A stretch of DNA of 49,430 nt. Origin: Candidatus Pantoea edessiphila (GTDB lineage: Bacteria; Pseudomonadota; Gammaproteobacteria; Enterobacterales; Enterobacteriaceae). Positions 27,472-36,162 of the stretch are shown here, piece by piece. Location: positions 1 to 49,430 of the forward strand of contig NZ_PDKT01000006.1 in assembly GCF_002933315.1 (NCBI RefSeq), given 5' to 3'. The notes beneath the pieces are model-generated. The model saw only the letters and a program-made list of their open reading frames with translations, was not told the DNA's origin and made no database searches. Positions within the stretch are counted from its first letter, which is position 1. Every line of letters begins with the position of its first letter. The position numbers and the translations under genes are program-made.

Positions 27472-28298
27472 ATGAAAATAAACAAAAGACAATTAAGTTT
27501 GAATGCAATACAAATTAAAACAATAGTAAAAAAAAAATTTATAAGTATAAATCTGGTCTTTTTAATTTTAAAATTGATCATTTAGCTGAAGAAATACCAG
27601 CGGTATTAGTTTACAATGGTATATCTCATGTTGTTATGATGGTTACACCATACAATTTAGATTTATTTGCAATTGGCTTTTCTCTTTCGGAAGGAATTGT
27701 TAATAATTACAATGATATTTTAGGAATAGATATAAAGCATAATGAACATGGAATTGAAATTCAAGTTGATATTTCTTCACGATGTTTTGAAAAATTAAAA
27801 ATTAAGAAAAGAGGAATAACAGGTAGAACTGGATGTGGTATATGTGGAATTGAACAATTAAATCAAATTAGTCAATCAAATATCAAACCTGTACCTTTCA
27901 CTCAAAAAATTGATCTTAAAAAGATTGATTATGCAATTAAGCAATTAAACATGTATCAACCTATTGGAAAAACAACTCATTGCACTCACGTTGCAGCATT
28001 TATCAATATTCACGGTGAATTACTATATGGATATGAAGATATAGGTCGTCATGTAGCCTTAGATAAACTATTAGGTCATATCAGTCAAACAAACAGGAAT
28101 GGTGCAATTTTGATATCTAGTCGTGCTAGTTATGAAATAGTACAAAAATCAGCAATGTGCTTTATTGAAGTCATATTTGCCATTTCTGCAGCCACGACAT
28201 TAGCAGTTAAAATAGCAGAAAAATATAATGTAACTTTAGTAGGTTTTGCTAAACCAGGTTGCTATACTATTTATACTCATCCTCAACGATTAATTTAA
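27472..28298 (+). CDS. fdhD: FdhD, sulfurtransferase for formate dehydrogenase, interrupted by a frameshift in an A10 tract
   Basis: FdhD passes sulfur to the molybdenum cofactor of formate dehydrogenase. The N-terminus (ATG 27472, [22 protein letters not shown]) and the body ([21 protein letters not shown], cut as [11 protein letters not shown] and [10 protein letters not shown], onward) are in different frames. The switch falls at ten A residues, 27528-27537. One extra A, or two fewer, joins them into a normal protein of about 275 aa. The body is intact: [13 protein letters not shown] with both family cysteines, [27 protein letters not shown]. Starting translation at 27636 would omit conserved N-terminal sequence such as [10 protein letters not shown]. 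Either transcriptional slippage rescues it or it is newly dying. Confidence 0.88.
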
Positions 28299-28321
28299 AA
28301 AGGAATATTTATTTTTTAAAT

Positions 28322-28366
28322 TATCTCATATCAAAATAAAATATTATTTTATTTTGATATGAGATA
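28322..28366 (+). terminator. Perfect 20-bp AT-rich hairpin between fdhD and sodA
   Basis: The 20 bases at 28322-28341 are the exact reverse complement of 28347-28366, around a 5-nt loop (TATTA). It lies about 25 bp after the fdhD stop. There is no long T-run after it, but the 5' arm contains A-runs and the 3' arm T-runs, so it could fold on either strand. It is most simply a terminator or 3'-end stabiliser of fdhD mRNA. Confidence 0.6.
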
Positions 28367-28553
28367 TAAATTTTCTCCTAAAAAACAATATTTCATGATA
28401 TGACAAAAGACAAAACATTATTGAAATTGATATTAAATAAAAAATTTTATTATTGCATTTAATCAATTAAAAATATTTTTTGAAAAAACTCTAATTAAAT
28501 TGATCTATATAAATAATAGTATTTATTTTAATTATTAAATGGAGATTAAAAAT

Positions 28554-29171
28554 ATGAGCTATTCACTTCCAAGATTACCTTACTCATATGACGCATTAGA
28601 ACCTTATTTTGATAAACAAACAATGGAAATACATCATATTAAACATCATCAAACCTATATCAATAATGCTAATAATATACTAAAAGGTACTACATTTGAT
28701 TCTCTGTCAGTTGATGATTTACTTACTAGATTGAATGAATTACCTGTGACAATGAAAGAAACATTACGTAATAATGCTGGTGGTCATGCTAATCACTGTT
28801 TTTTTTGGGAAGGTTTAAAAATGAATAGCATTTTAAAAGGAAGTCTAAAAAATGCTATTGAAAATAAATTTAATAATTTTTTAAAATTTAAAGAAGAATT
28901 CGAAAAAATTGCTTTATCACGTTTTGGATCTGGTTGGGTATGGTTAATAAAAAAAGATAATCAGTTATCAATTGTTTCTACTGCAAATCAAGATAATCCA
29001 ATTATGGGTGAATCAATTGCTGGCGTTTCTGGTTCACCAATTATCGGTCTTGATTTATGGGAACATGCTTATTATCTTAAATATCAAAATAGGCGTGTTG
29101 ACTACATAAAAGCATTCTGGAATGTTATAAATTGGAGTAAAGCAACAGAAAGATATGAATCAGATCTTTAA
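28554..29171 (+). CDS. sodA: Superoxide dismutase, Mn type
   Basis: Converts superoxide to hydrogen peroxide and oxygen. From ATG 28554, with GGAG at 28541-28544, it is 205 aa against 206 in E. coli. Metal ligands are visible in [24 protein letters not shown] and [15 protein letters not shown]. The close match to SodA rather than SodB ([19 protein letters not shown]) indicates manganese use. A 5-bp hairpin with a T-run follows. Confidence 0.96.
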   Translation: MSYSLPRLPYSYDALEPYFDKQTMEIHHIKHHQTYINNANNILKGTTFDSLSVDDLLTRLNELPVTMKETLRNNAGGHANHCFFWEGLKMNSILKGSLKNAIENKFNNFLKFKEEFEKIALSRFGSGWVWLIKKDNQLSIVSTANQDNPIMGESIAGVSGSPIIGLDLWEHAYYLKYQNRRVDYIKAFWNVINWSKATERYESDL

Positions 29172-29207
29172 TAGATTACTGCTTTAAATAATGAAAAAAT
29201 AAAAAGT

Positions 29208-29232
29208 TGAAAGAAATTTCATCGGTTTTTTT
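29208..29232 (+). terminator. Possible intrinsic terminator after sodA
   Basis: TGAAA and TTTCA pair across a GAAA tetraloop (29208-29221), followed after four bases by seven T. The stem is short (5 bp), so stability is modest. Its place 36 bp after the sodA stop favours a terminator. Confidence 0.4.
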
Positions 29233-29593
29233 ATATAAAAGAATTTATTAAATATTTTAAGTATTTTTTTATAAGAAAATGTTTTTAAATGTGAGTATAA
29301 ACAAAAAAACATATAAAATTCTTAACTAAAAGTAAATTTCATATATATTTCCTTTGACAAAAATCAGTTCATTATCTTTACTTTCATTATAATTTAAATT
29401 AAATAGTTGGTTTTTCATTTAAATGTTTTGCGCTAATTCATAGTGCTAACCATAATAAACTATAAATCTAATTGTTTATATAAAATATTAAATTTAAGGA
29501 GAAGCAACTATTCATGCTCTTATGATGTTGTATTCTCATATTGTAATCACATGTCTCTCTATGAACATGTCTCTCTATGATGGAGATCATTCA
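29233..29593. other. sodA-dppA intergenic region with a 16-bp tandem duplication
   Basis: No gene is seen. An AAGGAG at 29496-29501 precedes ATG 29514, but that frame stops after three codons. The 16-bp unit ACATGTCTCTCTATGA occurs twice head to tail at 29549-29564 and 29565-29580, just before the chosen dppA start. A 16-bp change alters reading frame, so it may have displaced an older start. Confidence 0.6.
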
Positions 29594-31258
29594 ATGTGCA
29601 TTGATTTGTATTGCAAGAAAAATATGAATTTAAGAAAATATTCTAGTGATTTCTTACATTTAATCAATAACAAAATTATTATAAAGTTTATTAGCGTAAT
29701 TTTTATATTAATGTCTGCTAATACTCACGCTAAAACTCTAATATATTGTTCTGAAGGTTCACCAGAAGGGTTTAATCCACAATTATTTACTTCTAATACT
29801 ACTTATGATGCTAGTTCTGTGCCAATTTATAATCGTTTAGTTGAATTTAAAAAAGGAACTAACGAAATTGAATCTGGACTCGCCGAATCATGGAAAATTA
29901 GTTCGGATGGTAAAGTTTATACTTTTAATTTACGTAAAGGTGTAAAATGGCAATCTACTAAATATTTTGAACCAACTAGAGAATTTAATGCTGATGATGT
30001 AATATTTACATTTGAACGTCAACTTGATAAAAACAATCAATATCACAAAGTTTCTGGTGGCCACTATAAGTATTTTGAAAATTTAGGTATGCCTGAATTA
30101 ATCAAAAAAATTGAAAAGATTGATAATAATACAGTTAAATTTACTCTTTCTCATTCATATGCACCATTTATATCTAATTTAGCTATGGATTTCTCATCTA
30201 TCCTTTCTAAGGAATATGCAGAAAATTTGTTAAAAAAAGGTACTCCTGAAAAAATTGATGTTAATCCAATAGGTACTGGTCCATTTCAATTAATAAATTA
30301 TCAAAAAGATTTGCGTATTACTTATCAAGCAAACCCTAACTATTGGGGAGTTAAACCAAAAATCGATAATTTAATATTTTCTATAGTACCAGATCCTTCT
30401 GTTCGTTATGCTAAAATAAAAAGTGGTGAATGTCATATAATGTCTTATCCTAATTTAGCTGATTTAAAAATTATGGAGAAAGATAAAAATATCAAAATAA
30501 TAAAACAAATTGGTTTAAATGTCAGTCTTCTTGCTTTTAACACAGAAAAAAAACCACTTGATAACTTAGAAGTACGTAGAGCATTATCTATGGCTATAGA
30601 TAGGGAGGCAATTGTACGTTCTGTTTATAAAAATAATGCTGAAGTTTCAGATAATCTCGTTCCATCAATAATGTGGAGCTATAACAAACCAATAAAAAGT
30701 TATAAATATGATCCTACAAAAGCTAGAGATATATTAAAAAAATATGGTTTTAAAAATGGTTTTTCAATTGATTTATGGACAATGCCTATAGAAAATAATT
30801 ATAATCCAGATGCCCACCGTATAGTTGAAATGATCAAAGCTGATTGGGCAAAAATTGGTATAAAAACTAAAATCATTACTTATGAATGGAATGAATATTT
30901 AAAACGTGCAGAGGCTGGTGAGCATCAAGCTATAATAACAGGTTGGAATAATTACAATGCTGATCCAGATAACTTCTTTTCTATGTTATTTAAATGCAAT
31001 TCATCGAAATATGGTTATAATTATTCCCATTGGTGTTATAAACCTTTCTGTGAAAAAATAGATTTAGCGCGTTCTTCAACTTTTCACAGAAAACGTCTTG
31101 ATTTTTATAGACATGCACAAATGATCATGCATAATAAAATTCCAGTTTTAGTGATAGCGCATTCTAAGATATTTGAGCCAATAAGTGACAAAGTAGTTGG
31201 CTATATCGTTGACCCTTTAGGTAAACATCATTTTGAAGATGTTGATATTTTAGAGTAA
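29594..31258 (+). CDS. dppA: DppA, periplasmic dipeptide-binding protein (also binds heme in E. coli)
   Basis: Substrate-binding protein of the Dpp ABC transporter. The mature part begins KTLIYCSEGSPEGFNPQLF, nearly identical to E. coli DppA, and ends VVGYIVDPLGKHHFEDVDI. A hydrophobic stretch (IIIKFISVIFILMSANTHA) before it is the signal peptide. ATG 29594 has GGAG 8 bp upstream. ATG 29624 would give a more usual 36-residue signal, and the frame is open back to 29522. The mature region is about 508 aa, as in E. coli. The transporter genes dppBCDF are not adjacent. Known Dpp substrates also include 5-aminolevulinate. Confidence 0.93.
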   Translation: MCIDLYCKKNMNLRKYSSDFLHLINNKIIIKFISVIFILMSANTHAKTLIYCSEGSPEGFNPQLFTSNTTYDASSVPIYNRLVEFKKGTNEIESGLAESWKISSDGKVYTFNLRKGVKWQSTKYFEPTREFNADDVIFTFERQLDKNNQYHKVSGGHYKYFENLGMPELIKKIEKIDNNTVKFTLSHSYAPFISNLAMDFSSILSKEYAENLLKKGTPEKIDVNPIGTGPFQLINYQKDLRITYQANPNYWGVKPKIDNLIFSIVPDPSVRYAKIKSGECHIMSYPNLADLKIMEKDKNIKIIKQIGLNVSLLAFNTEKKPLDNLEVRRALSMAIDREAIVRSVYKNNAEVSDNLVPSIMWSYNKPIKSYKYDPTKARDILKKYGFKNGFSIDLWTMPIENNYNPDAHRIVEMIKADWAKIGIKTKIITYEWNEYLKRAEAGEHQAIITGWNNYNADPDNFFSMLFKCNSSKYGYNYSHWCYKPFCEKIDLARSSTFHRKRLDFYRHAQMIMHNKIPVLVIAHSKIFEPISDKVVGYIVDPLGKHHFEDVDILE

Positions 31259-31807
31259 TATTACAGTCATACACATATGATAACATTAAGAGATATATTT
31301 TTATTTTGATAAAACATTTATATCAAGTGTTTGTATTTGTATAGAACATAATATTTTTGTTTATTATTCTGTACCACATTTTAAAGCAATATGTAATTTT
31401 TTATCTTCGTGTTGCAATAATATGTGGTATTTCGTTGAATGAATTTGTGTTATAATAATTAGTTATGCAATTAATATATTGAAGCATGATAAATTTATCT
31501 GTTTTTTAAATCAAAGAATAAATAATATTTTATATATGTTGATTTTTTTAATTGATTGATTATAATCTGTGTAATATAAGTACTATTAATTTTATTTAAT
31601 GTAATTCTTAATATATTAGTACAGATTGCGTTTGGCATTCTCTACTTAAAGAGTATGATTTAATTAAGAATTTTCTTCTTGATTTTTATATTTATTTATA
31701 TAAGATATTTTAAATTTATTATTGTTTAATAATATTAATTTAAGTTCTTTAAAAGAATAAACATGCATCTTTAAACCAAAAGTTTTTTAACAGATAAGGA
31801 TAACAAT
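31259..31807. other. 549-bp gap between dppA and trxA, no gene seen
   Basis: A/T-rich with no sizeable frame on either strand, no tRNA-like fold and no strong hairpin. In E. coli the trxA neighbourhood holds rhlB on the other strand; no remnant is recognisable. The trxA promoter must lie here, since an AAGGA ribosome site is at 31796-31800. Confidence 0.5.
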
Positions 31808-32155
31808 ATGGATCAGCAAATGAATAAAAGTAAAATTATTTATTTGAAAGATAGTAATTTCGATGAAAACGTTTTAAAAGCTAATTGTACTATGTTAGTT
31901 GACTTTTGGGCTGAATGGTGTGGTCCATGTAAAAATATGTCACCAATTCTTGATGAAATTGCTGAAGAATATGCAAGTAAATTGATTGTAGCTAAATTAA
32001 ACGTAGATGAAAATCCTAACAAAGCTCAAGAATATAGTATTCGTGGTATTCCGACGTTATTATTATTTAAAAACGGCAAAAATTTAGCAACAAAAGTAGG
32101 TTCTTTATCTAAAGCTCAATTAAAAGAATTTTTAGATGATCATTTGATAAAATAA
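31808..32155 (+). CDS. trxA: Thioredoxin 1
   Basis: Small cytoplasmic dithiol reductase. The active site WCGPC lies in [21 protein letters not shown], and the cis-proline is in [14 protein letters not shown]. It is 115 aa against 109. The extra residues are at the N-terminus (MDQQMNKSK); AAGGA at 31796-31800 supports ATG 31808 over the inner ATG 31820. The trxA-rho order is that of E. coli. Confidence 0.97.
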   Translation: MDQQMNKSKIIYLKDSNFDENVLKANCTMLVDFWAEWCGPCKNMSPILDEIAEEYASKLIVAKLNVDENPNKAQEYSIRGIPTLLLFKNGKNLATKVGSLSKAQLKEFLDDHLIK

Positions 32156-32458
32156 TCGAAATAGAATCTTTAGTTAAAGATAAAAATCATCTATAATTGA
32201 TAGATATTTGGTATATTAAAATATAGTAATAAGGTTAATTGATTTATCAAAATAAGCACAACTTTTTAGGATTTTTTAAATTGATATCTATATTCTATTT
32301 TAGTATCGCTATTTAAAGTACCAATATTACCAGTTAGATTATTAATATTCATTATATAAATAATAACTATAATTGATCGTAGGTTATTTGTTATGTTATT
32401 AGCGAACGATATTTCGAGTAATTTTGACGCCTTCCTCTGATTTTAAGAACTCATCAAT
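32156..32458. other. trxA-rho leader region
   Basis: Where E. coli has the rhoL leader and the rho attenuation region. No leader peptide is evident. The last 60 bases before rho are less A/T-rich than the rest (GACGCCTTCCTC), possibly a conserved remnant of the rho leader. Confidence 0.4.
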
Positions 32459-33718
32459 ATGAATCTTACCAAATTAAAAAATACACCTGTTTCTGAGTTG
32501 ATTAAATTAGGCGAAAAAATGGGTTTAGAAAACCAAGCTCGTATGCGTAAGCAAGACATCATTTTTTCGATCTTAAAACAACATTCAAAAAGTGGCGAGG
32601 ATATTTTTGGTAATGGAGTACTTGAAATATTACAGGATGGATTTGGATTTCTTCGTTCAGGGGATAGTTCTTACCTAGCTGGACCAGATGATATTTATGT
32701 ATCACCCAGCCAAATTCGTCGGTTCAATTTGCGTACAGGAGATACTATATCTGGTAAAATTCGTCCTCCAAAAGAAGGAGAACGTTATTTTGCTTTATTA
32801 AAAGTTAATGAAGTTAATTATGATAAGCCTGAAAATTCACGTAATAAGATTTTATTTGAAAATCTTACACCTTTACATGCAAATCATCGTTTAAGAATGG
32901 AACGTGGTAATGGTTCTACTGAAGATTTAACTACTCGCGTATTAGATTTAGCATCACCAATTGGGCTTGGACAACGTGGTTTAATAGTAGCTCCTCCAAA
33001 AGCTGGTAAAACTATATTATTACAAAATATTGCACAAAGCTTGGCATACAACTATCCAAGTTGTGTATTAATGGTTCTTCTTATAGATGAAAGACCGGAA
33101 GAAGTCACAGAAATGCAACGCTTAGTTAAAGGTGAAGTTATAGCTTCAACTTTTGATGAGCCAGCTGCTAGACACGTTCAGGTTGCTGAAATGGTTATTG
33201 AAAAAGCTAAACGTTTAGTAGAACATAAAAAAGATGTAGTTGTTTTATTAGATTCTATTACACGTCTTGCACGCGCTTACAACACTGTTGTTCCATCTTC
33301 AGGTAAAGTATTAACTGGTGGGGTAGATGCAAATGCTTTACATCGTCCAAAGCGATTTTTTGGAGCAGCGAGAAATGTAGAAGAAGGAGGTAGTCTAACT
33401 ATAATTGCTACTGCATTAGTAGATACTGGTTCTAAAATGGACGAAGTTATTTACGAAGAATTTAAAGGTACTGGCAATATGGAATTACATTTATCAAGAA
33501 AAATTGCTGAAAAAAGGGTTTTTCCTGCTATTGATTACAACCGTTCTGGTACTCGCAAAGAAGAACTTTTAACCTTGCAAGAAGAACTACAAAAAATGTG
33601 GATCTTACGTAAAATTATTCATCCTATGGGAGAAATAGATGCGATGGAGTTTTTGATTAATAAATTAGCTATGACTAAAACTAATGATGACTTTTTCGAT
33701 ATGATGAAACGTTCTTAA
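32459..33718 (+). CDS. rho: Transcription termination factor Rho
   Basis: Hexameric RNA-dependent ATPase that terminates transcription. It is 419 aa, the E. coli length, and among the most conserved proteins here. The RNA-binding cold-shock-like domain has DGFGFLRS. Walker A is [11 protein letters not shown] and Walker B is [14 protein letters not shown]. The Q-loop region is [11 protein letters not shown], and the end is [12 protein letters not shown]. Its conservation fits a genome with few strong intrinsic terminators. Confidence 0.98.
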   Translation: MNLTKLKNTPVSELIKLGEKMGLENQARMRKQDIIFSILKQHSKSGEDIFGNGVLEILQDGFGFLRSGDSSYLAGPDDIYVSPSQIRRFNLRTGDTISGKIRPPKEGERYFALLKVNEVNYDKPENSRNKILFENLTPLHANHRLRMERGNGSTEDLTTRVLDLASPIGLGQRGLIVAPPKAGKTILLQNIAQSLAYNYPSCVLMVLLIDERPEEVTEMQRLVKGEVIASTFDEPAARHVQVAEMVIEKAKRLVEHKKDVVVLLDSITRLARAYNTVVPSSGKVLTGGVDANALHRPKRFFGAARNVEEGGSLTIIATALVDTGSKMDEVIYEEFKGTGNMELHLSRKIAEKRVFPAIDYNRSGTRKEELLTLQEELQKMWILRKIIHPMGEIDAMEFLINKLAMTKTNDDFFDMMKRS

Positions 33719-33833
33719 TATATCCTATTTATTTTTATAATGCTAATAAATCTCTTCATAAGAATATACTCTGTATTTAAAAAATGAAATAATTAATAAT
33801 GGTATGCTATATTTGTATATAAAATATGAATAT

Positions 33834-33869
33834 ACAAAATAAATTAAATTAAAATTTAATTTATTTTGT
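33834..33869 (+). terminator. Perfect 17-bp AT-rich hairpin after rho
   Basis: ACAAAATAAATTAAATT (33834-33850) is the exact reverse complement of 33853-33869, around AA. It lies 115 bp after rho and 42 bp before tRNA-Arg, separating the two units. In RNA a few central pairs must open to form the loop. Confidence 0.5.
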
Positions 33870-33911
33870 TAAATTTAATAAAATATATTGCATATAAAAT
33901 AGATATTTGTT

Positions 33912-33985
33912 GCGCCCGTAGCTCAGTTGGATAGAGCGCTGCCCTCCGAAGGCAGAGGTCTCGGGTTCAAATCCTGTCGGGCGCA
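33912..33985 (+). tRNA. argX: tRNA-Arg (anticodon CCG)
   Basis: The acceptor stem GCGCCCG/CGGGCGC is perfect, the anticodon stem is CTGCC/GGCAG with loop CTCCGAA (anticodon CCG), and the T-arm is GGTTCAAATCC. It is nearly identical to E. coli argX, which follows rho in the same place. The 3' end is A-TTA, so CCA is not encoded and must be added by CCA nucleotidyltransferase. Confidence 0.97.
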
Positions 33986-34048
33986 TTAGTTGATTTAAAT
34001 AAAAAATAGTAAACAATTATATAAAAATATGATAGAATCTGTTTGAGT

Positions 34049-34122
34049 GGTGGCTATAGCTCAGCTGGTAGAGTCCTGGATTGTGATTCCAGATGTCGTG
34101 GGTTCGAGCCCCACTAGTCACC
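34049..34122 (+). tRNA. hisR: tRNA-His (anticodon GTG)
   Basis: Acceptor GGTGGCTA/TAGTCACC includes the extra G(-1) paired with C73 that histidyl-tRNA synthetase requires, with one G-T pair. The anticodon loop is TTGTGAT. It matches E. coli hisR closely and keeps the argX-hisR order. CCA has decayed to CAG. Confidence 0.97.
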
Positions 34123-34165
34123 CAGAATTGTTTTCATCAAAATGATCAATATATTTATAAAAATA

Positions 34166-34239
34166 CGGCGGGTGGCGCAGTTTGGTAGCGCAACTGGTTT
34201 GGGACCAGTGGGTCGGAGGTTCAAATCCTCTCTCGCCGA
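34166..34239 (+). tRNA. proM: tRNA-Pro (anticodon TGG)
   Basis: Acceptor CGGCGGG/CTCGCCG with one G-T pair, anticodon stem-loop ACTGGTTTGGGACCAGT (anticodon TGG) and T-arm GGTTCAAATCC. It matches E. coli proM. leuT, which lies between hisR and proM in E. coli, is missing. CCA is not encoded (A-TAA follows the stem). Confidence 0.97.
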
Positions 34240-34267
34240 TAAAACGTTTCAAGAGTTATTAATCAAA

Positions 34268-35014
34268 TTAAGATAGTATTTTTAATATATGTTCGTTATT
34301 ACATTTTTCAGTTACATAAATCTCCTTCCAACCTAGTGTCTTAGCCATATTCAAGATACGTTCGCTAAAAACTAACAGTTTGCATTTAAGTAACCATTCT
34401 TCACGATCAATTTCTGGAAATAAATAGAATAACTGTTTTAACATATTACTACTAGTAACGACTAAAGTATTAATACCTAATTTTCGTAAACGTTTTCCTT
34501 CAGCAAATCCATCATATTTTTTTTTTATAGATTTATAACATTCAATAAAAAATACTTTTATATCAAGATTTGAAAGTTCTTGCTTTAAAAAGCCTCTACT
34601 GGGATATCCGCTACAAATTACAGCTCTTTTATTATTATGTACATTTTGTAATATAAGCAATTTAATAAGTTCTTCACTTGTTTCTTGAACTATAGGATAA
34701 TTGATATTTAATTTGCTAACTTTTTTAAAAGACAAAGCTGTTTTGTAACCAATTGCGTAATAGTTTAAATTAATTGGCCATAACATATCAATTCTTTGTA
34801 ATGCTGATTGAGCAAAATATACAGCTTGCTGTGATAGAATAAATACTAAATCCCTAGAGTATAACATATTAGTTAGAAAATAAGGTAAAATAGCTAGATC
34901 TTTACCTGGTATAAATTCAATTAATGGTAAACTATACGCTTTTTTTCCTGATGTTTCTAGACGTAAAATAAGATCTTTATTAGCGGGTTCAGGACGAGTG
35001 ATTAAAATAGTCAT
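34268..35014 (-). CDS. hemD: HemD, uroporphyrinogen-III synthase
   Basis: Closes hydroxymethylbilane into uroporphyrinogen III. It is 248 aa against 246 in E. coli. The start MTILITRPEPANKDLILRLE and segments FILSQQAVYFAQ and LVVTSSNMLKQLFYLF fit this poorly conserved family. It overlaps the hemC stop by 4 nt (ATGA type), so the two are translationally coupled. hemX and hemY, which follow in E. coli, are gone; the tRNA-Pro gene lies downstream on the other strand. Confidence 0.94.
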   Translation of the reverse strand: MTILITRPEPANKDLILRLETSGKKAYSLPLIEFIPGKDLAILPYFLTNMLYSRDLVFILSQQAVYFAQSALQRIDMLWPINLNYYAIGYKTALSFKKVSKLNINYPIVQETSEELIKLLILQNVHNNKRAVICSGYPSRGFLKQELSNLDIKVFFIECYKSIKKKYDGFAEGKRLRKLGINTLVVTSSNMLKQLFYLFPEIDREEWLLKCKLLVFSERILNMAKTLGWKEIYVTEKCNNEHILKILS

Positions 35015-35952
35015 TTAAATATTTTATTTTTATATAATTTATTCAAAATTTTACTTCCTCCACTGGTAAGTAATTTTTCTGCAAGTAATATTCCTACTTG
35101 TTCTGATTGAAAACGAGAACCTCGAATTTCTTTCTTAATCAGGATACTGCCATCAGGTGTTCCAATTAAACCACGTATCCATATAGTATCACCTTCAAGA
35201 ATTGCTAAGCTTGCAATAGGCAATTCACATCCACCCTGTAAATGCTTATTCATTGCACGTTCTGCTTTTATACATACTTCAGTGTCATCATGATTTAATA
35301 CTTTTAATAAATCAATTAAATTATTATCATCTAGACGACATTCAATACCTATTGCACCTTGACCAACTGCTGGTAATAAAACACTAGTAGGTAATATTTG
35401 ATTAATTCTATTTGTTAAACCTAATCTATTTAATCCAGCAGCAGCTATAATTATTGCATCATATTGACCTATATCCAATTTACTTAGTCTAGTACCTATA
35501 TTACCTCTTATTGAACGTATTAATAGATCTGGACGATAAGAAATAATCTGACATCCTCTACGAAGACTTGATGTACCTATGATTGCACCTTTTGGTAAAT
35601 CTTCTATAGATTGGTAATTCTGAGACACTATGACATCATGAGGGCTGTCCCTTTCACATATAGTTACCAAACCTAAACCATCGGGAAAAATTGCAGGTAA
35701 ATCTTTTATTGAGTGTACTGCTAAATCAACTCGATGTTCTATTATTAATTGTTCAAGTTCTTTAACAAAAACACTTTTACCACCTACTTTCAATATAAGC
35801 CTATCAAGTATAATATCCCCTTTAGTAACTATCGGAACTAATTTTACCTTTAAGCCAGGATATATTTTATTAAGACGTTTTTTTATATATGTTGCTTGCC
35901 ATATAGCAAGAGGACTTTTCCTTGTTGCAACTTTTAAAATCTTTTTTAACAT
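35011..35952 (-). CDS. hemC: HemC, porphobilinogen deaminase
   Basis: Polymerises four porphobilinogen units into hydroxymethylbilane. It is 313 aa, the E. coli length. The cysteine carrying the dipyrromethane cofactor is in LQGGCELPIA. Other signature stretches are RKSPLAIWQA, VHSIKDLPA and GTSSLRRGCQ. It is divergent from cyaA across 210 bp, the E. coli arrangement. Confidence 0.97.
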   Translation of the reverse strand: MLKKILKVATRKSPLAIWQATYIKKRLNKIYPGLKVKLVPIVTKGDIILDRLILKVGGKSVFVKELEQLIIEHRVDLAVHSIKDLPAIFPDGLGLVTICERDSPHDVIVSQNYQSIEDLPKGAIIGTSSLRRGCQIISYRPDLLIRSIRGNIGTRLSKLDIGQYDAIIIAAAGLNRLGLTNRINQILPTSVLLPAVGQGAIGIECRLDDNNLIDLLKVLNHDDTEVCIKAERAMNKHLQGGCELPIASLAILEGDTIWIRGLIGTPDGSILIKKEIRGSRFQSEQVGILLAEKLLTSGGSKILNKLYKNKIFK

Positions 35953-36162
35953 ATAATCAATTATCTTTAATTATGGTTAATCTTCATATTTTAAAATATC
36001 TTAATAATATATACATCTTAGTATACTAATTATAAACAAATTAGAACAAAAATATAAATTTATATCTTTAGTTATATGTTTTTGTTATTGTTTGCAATAA
36101 AAATATTACCATTATATAATTAACTAATTATATAATAAATAAATTAATACAGTAATTATCAA

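Noticed and set aside
27385-27585. 66-aa plus-strand frame before fdhD as a separate small gene
   Set aside because: Its central part is the FdhD N-terminus read before the A10 frameshift; the upstream part has no ribosome site and the end is out-of-frame fdhD.
31259-31807. A small RNA gene in the dppA-trxA gap
   Set aside because: No tRNA-like, tmRNA, 4.5S, 6S or RNase P RNA signature and no stable stem was seen; -10-like hexamers are expected by chance here.
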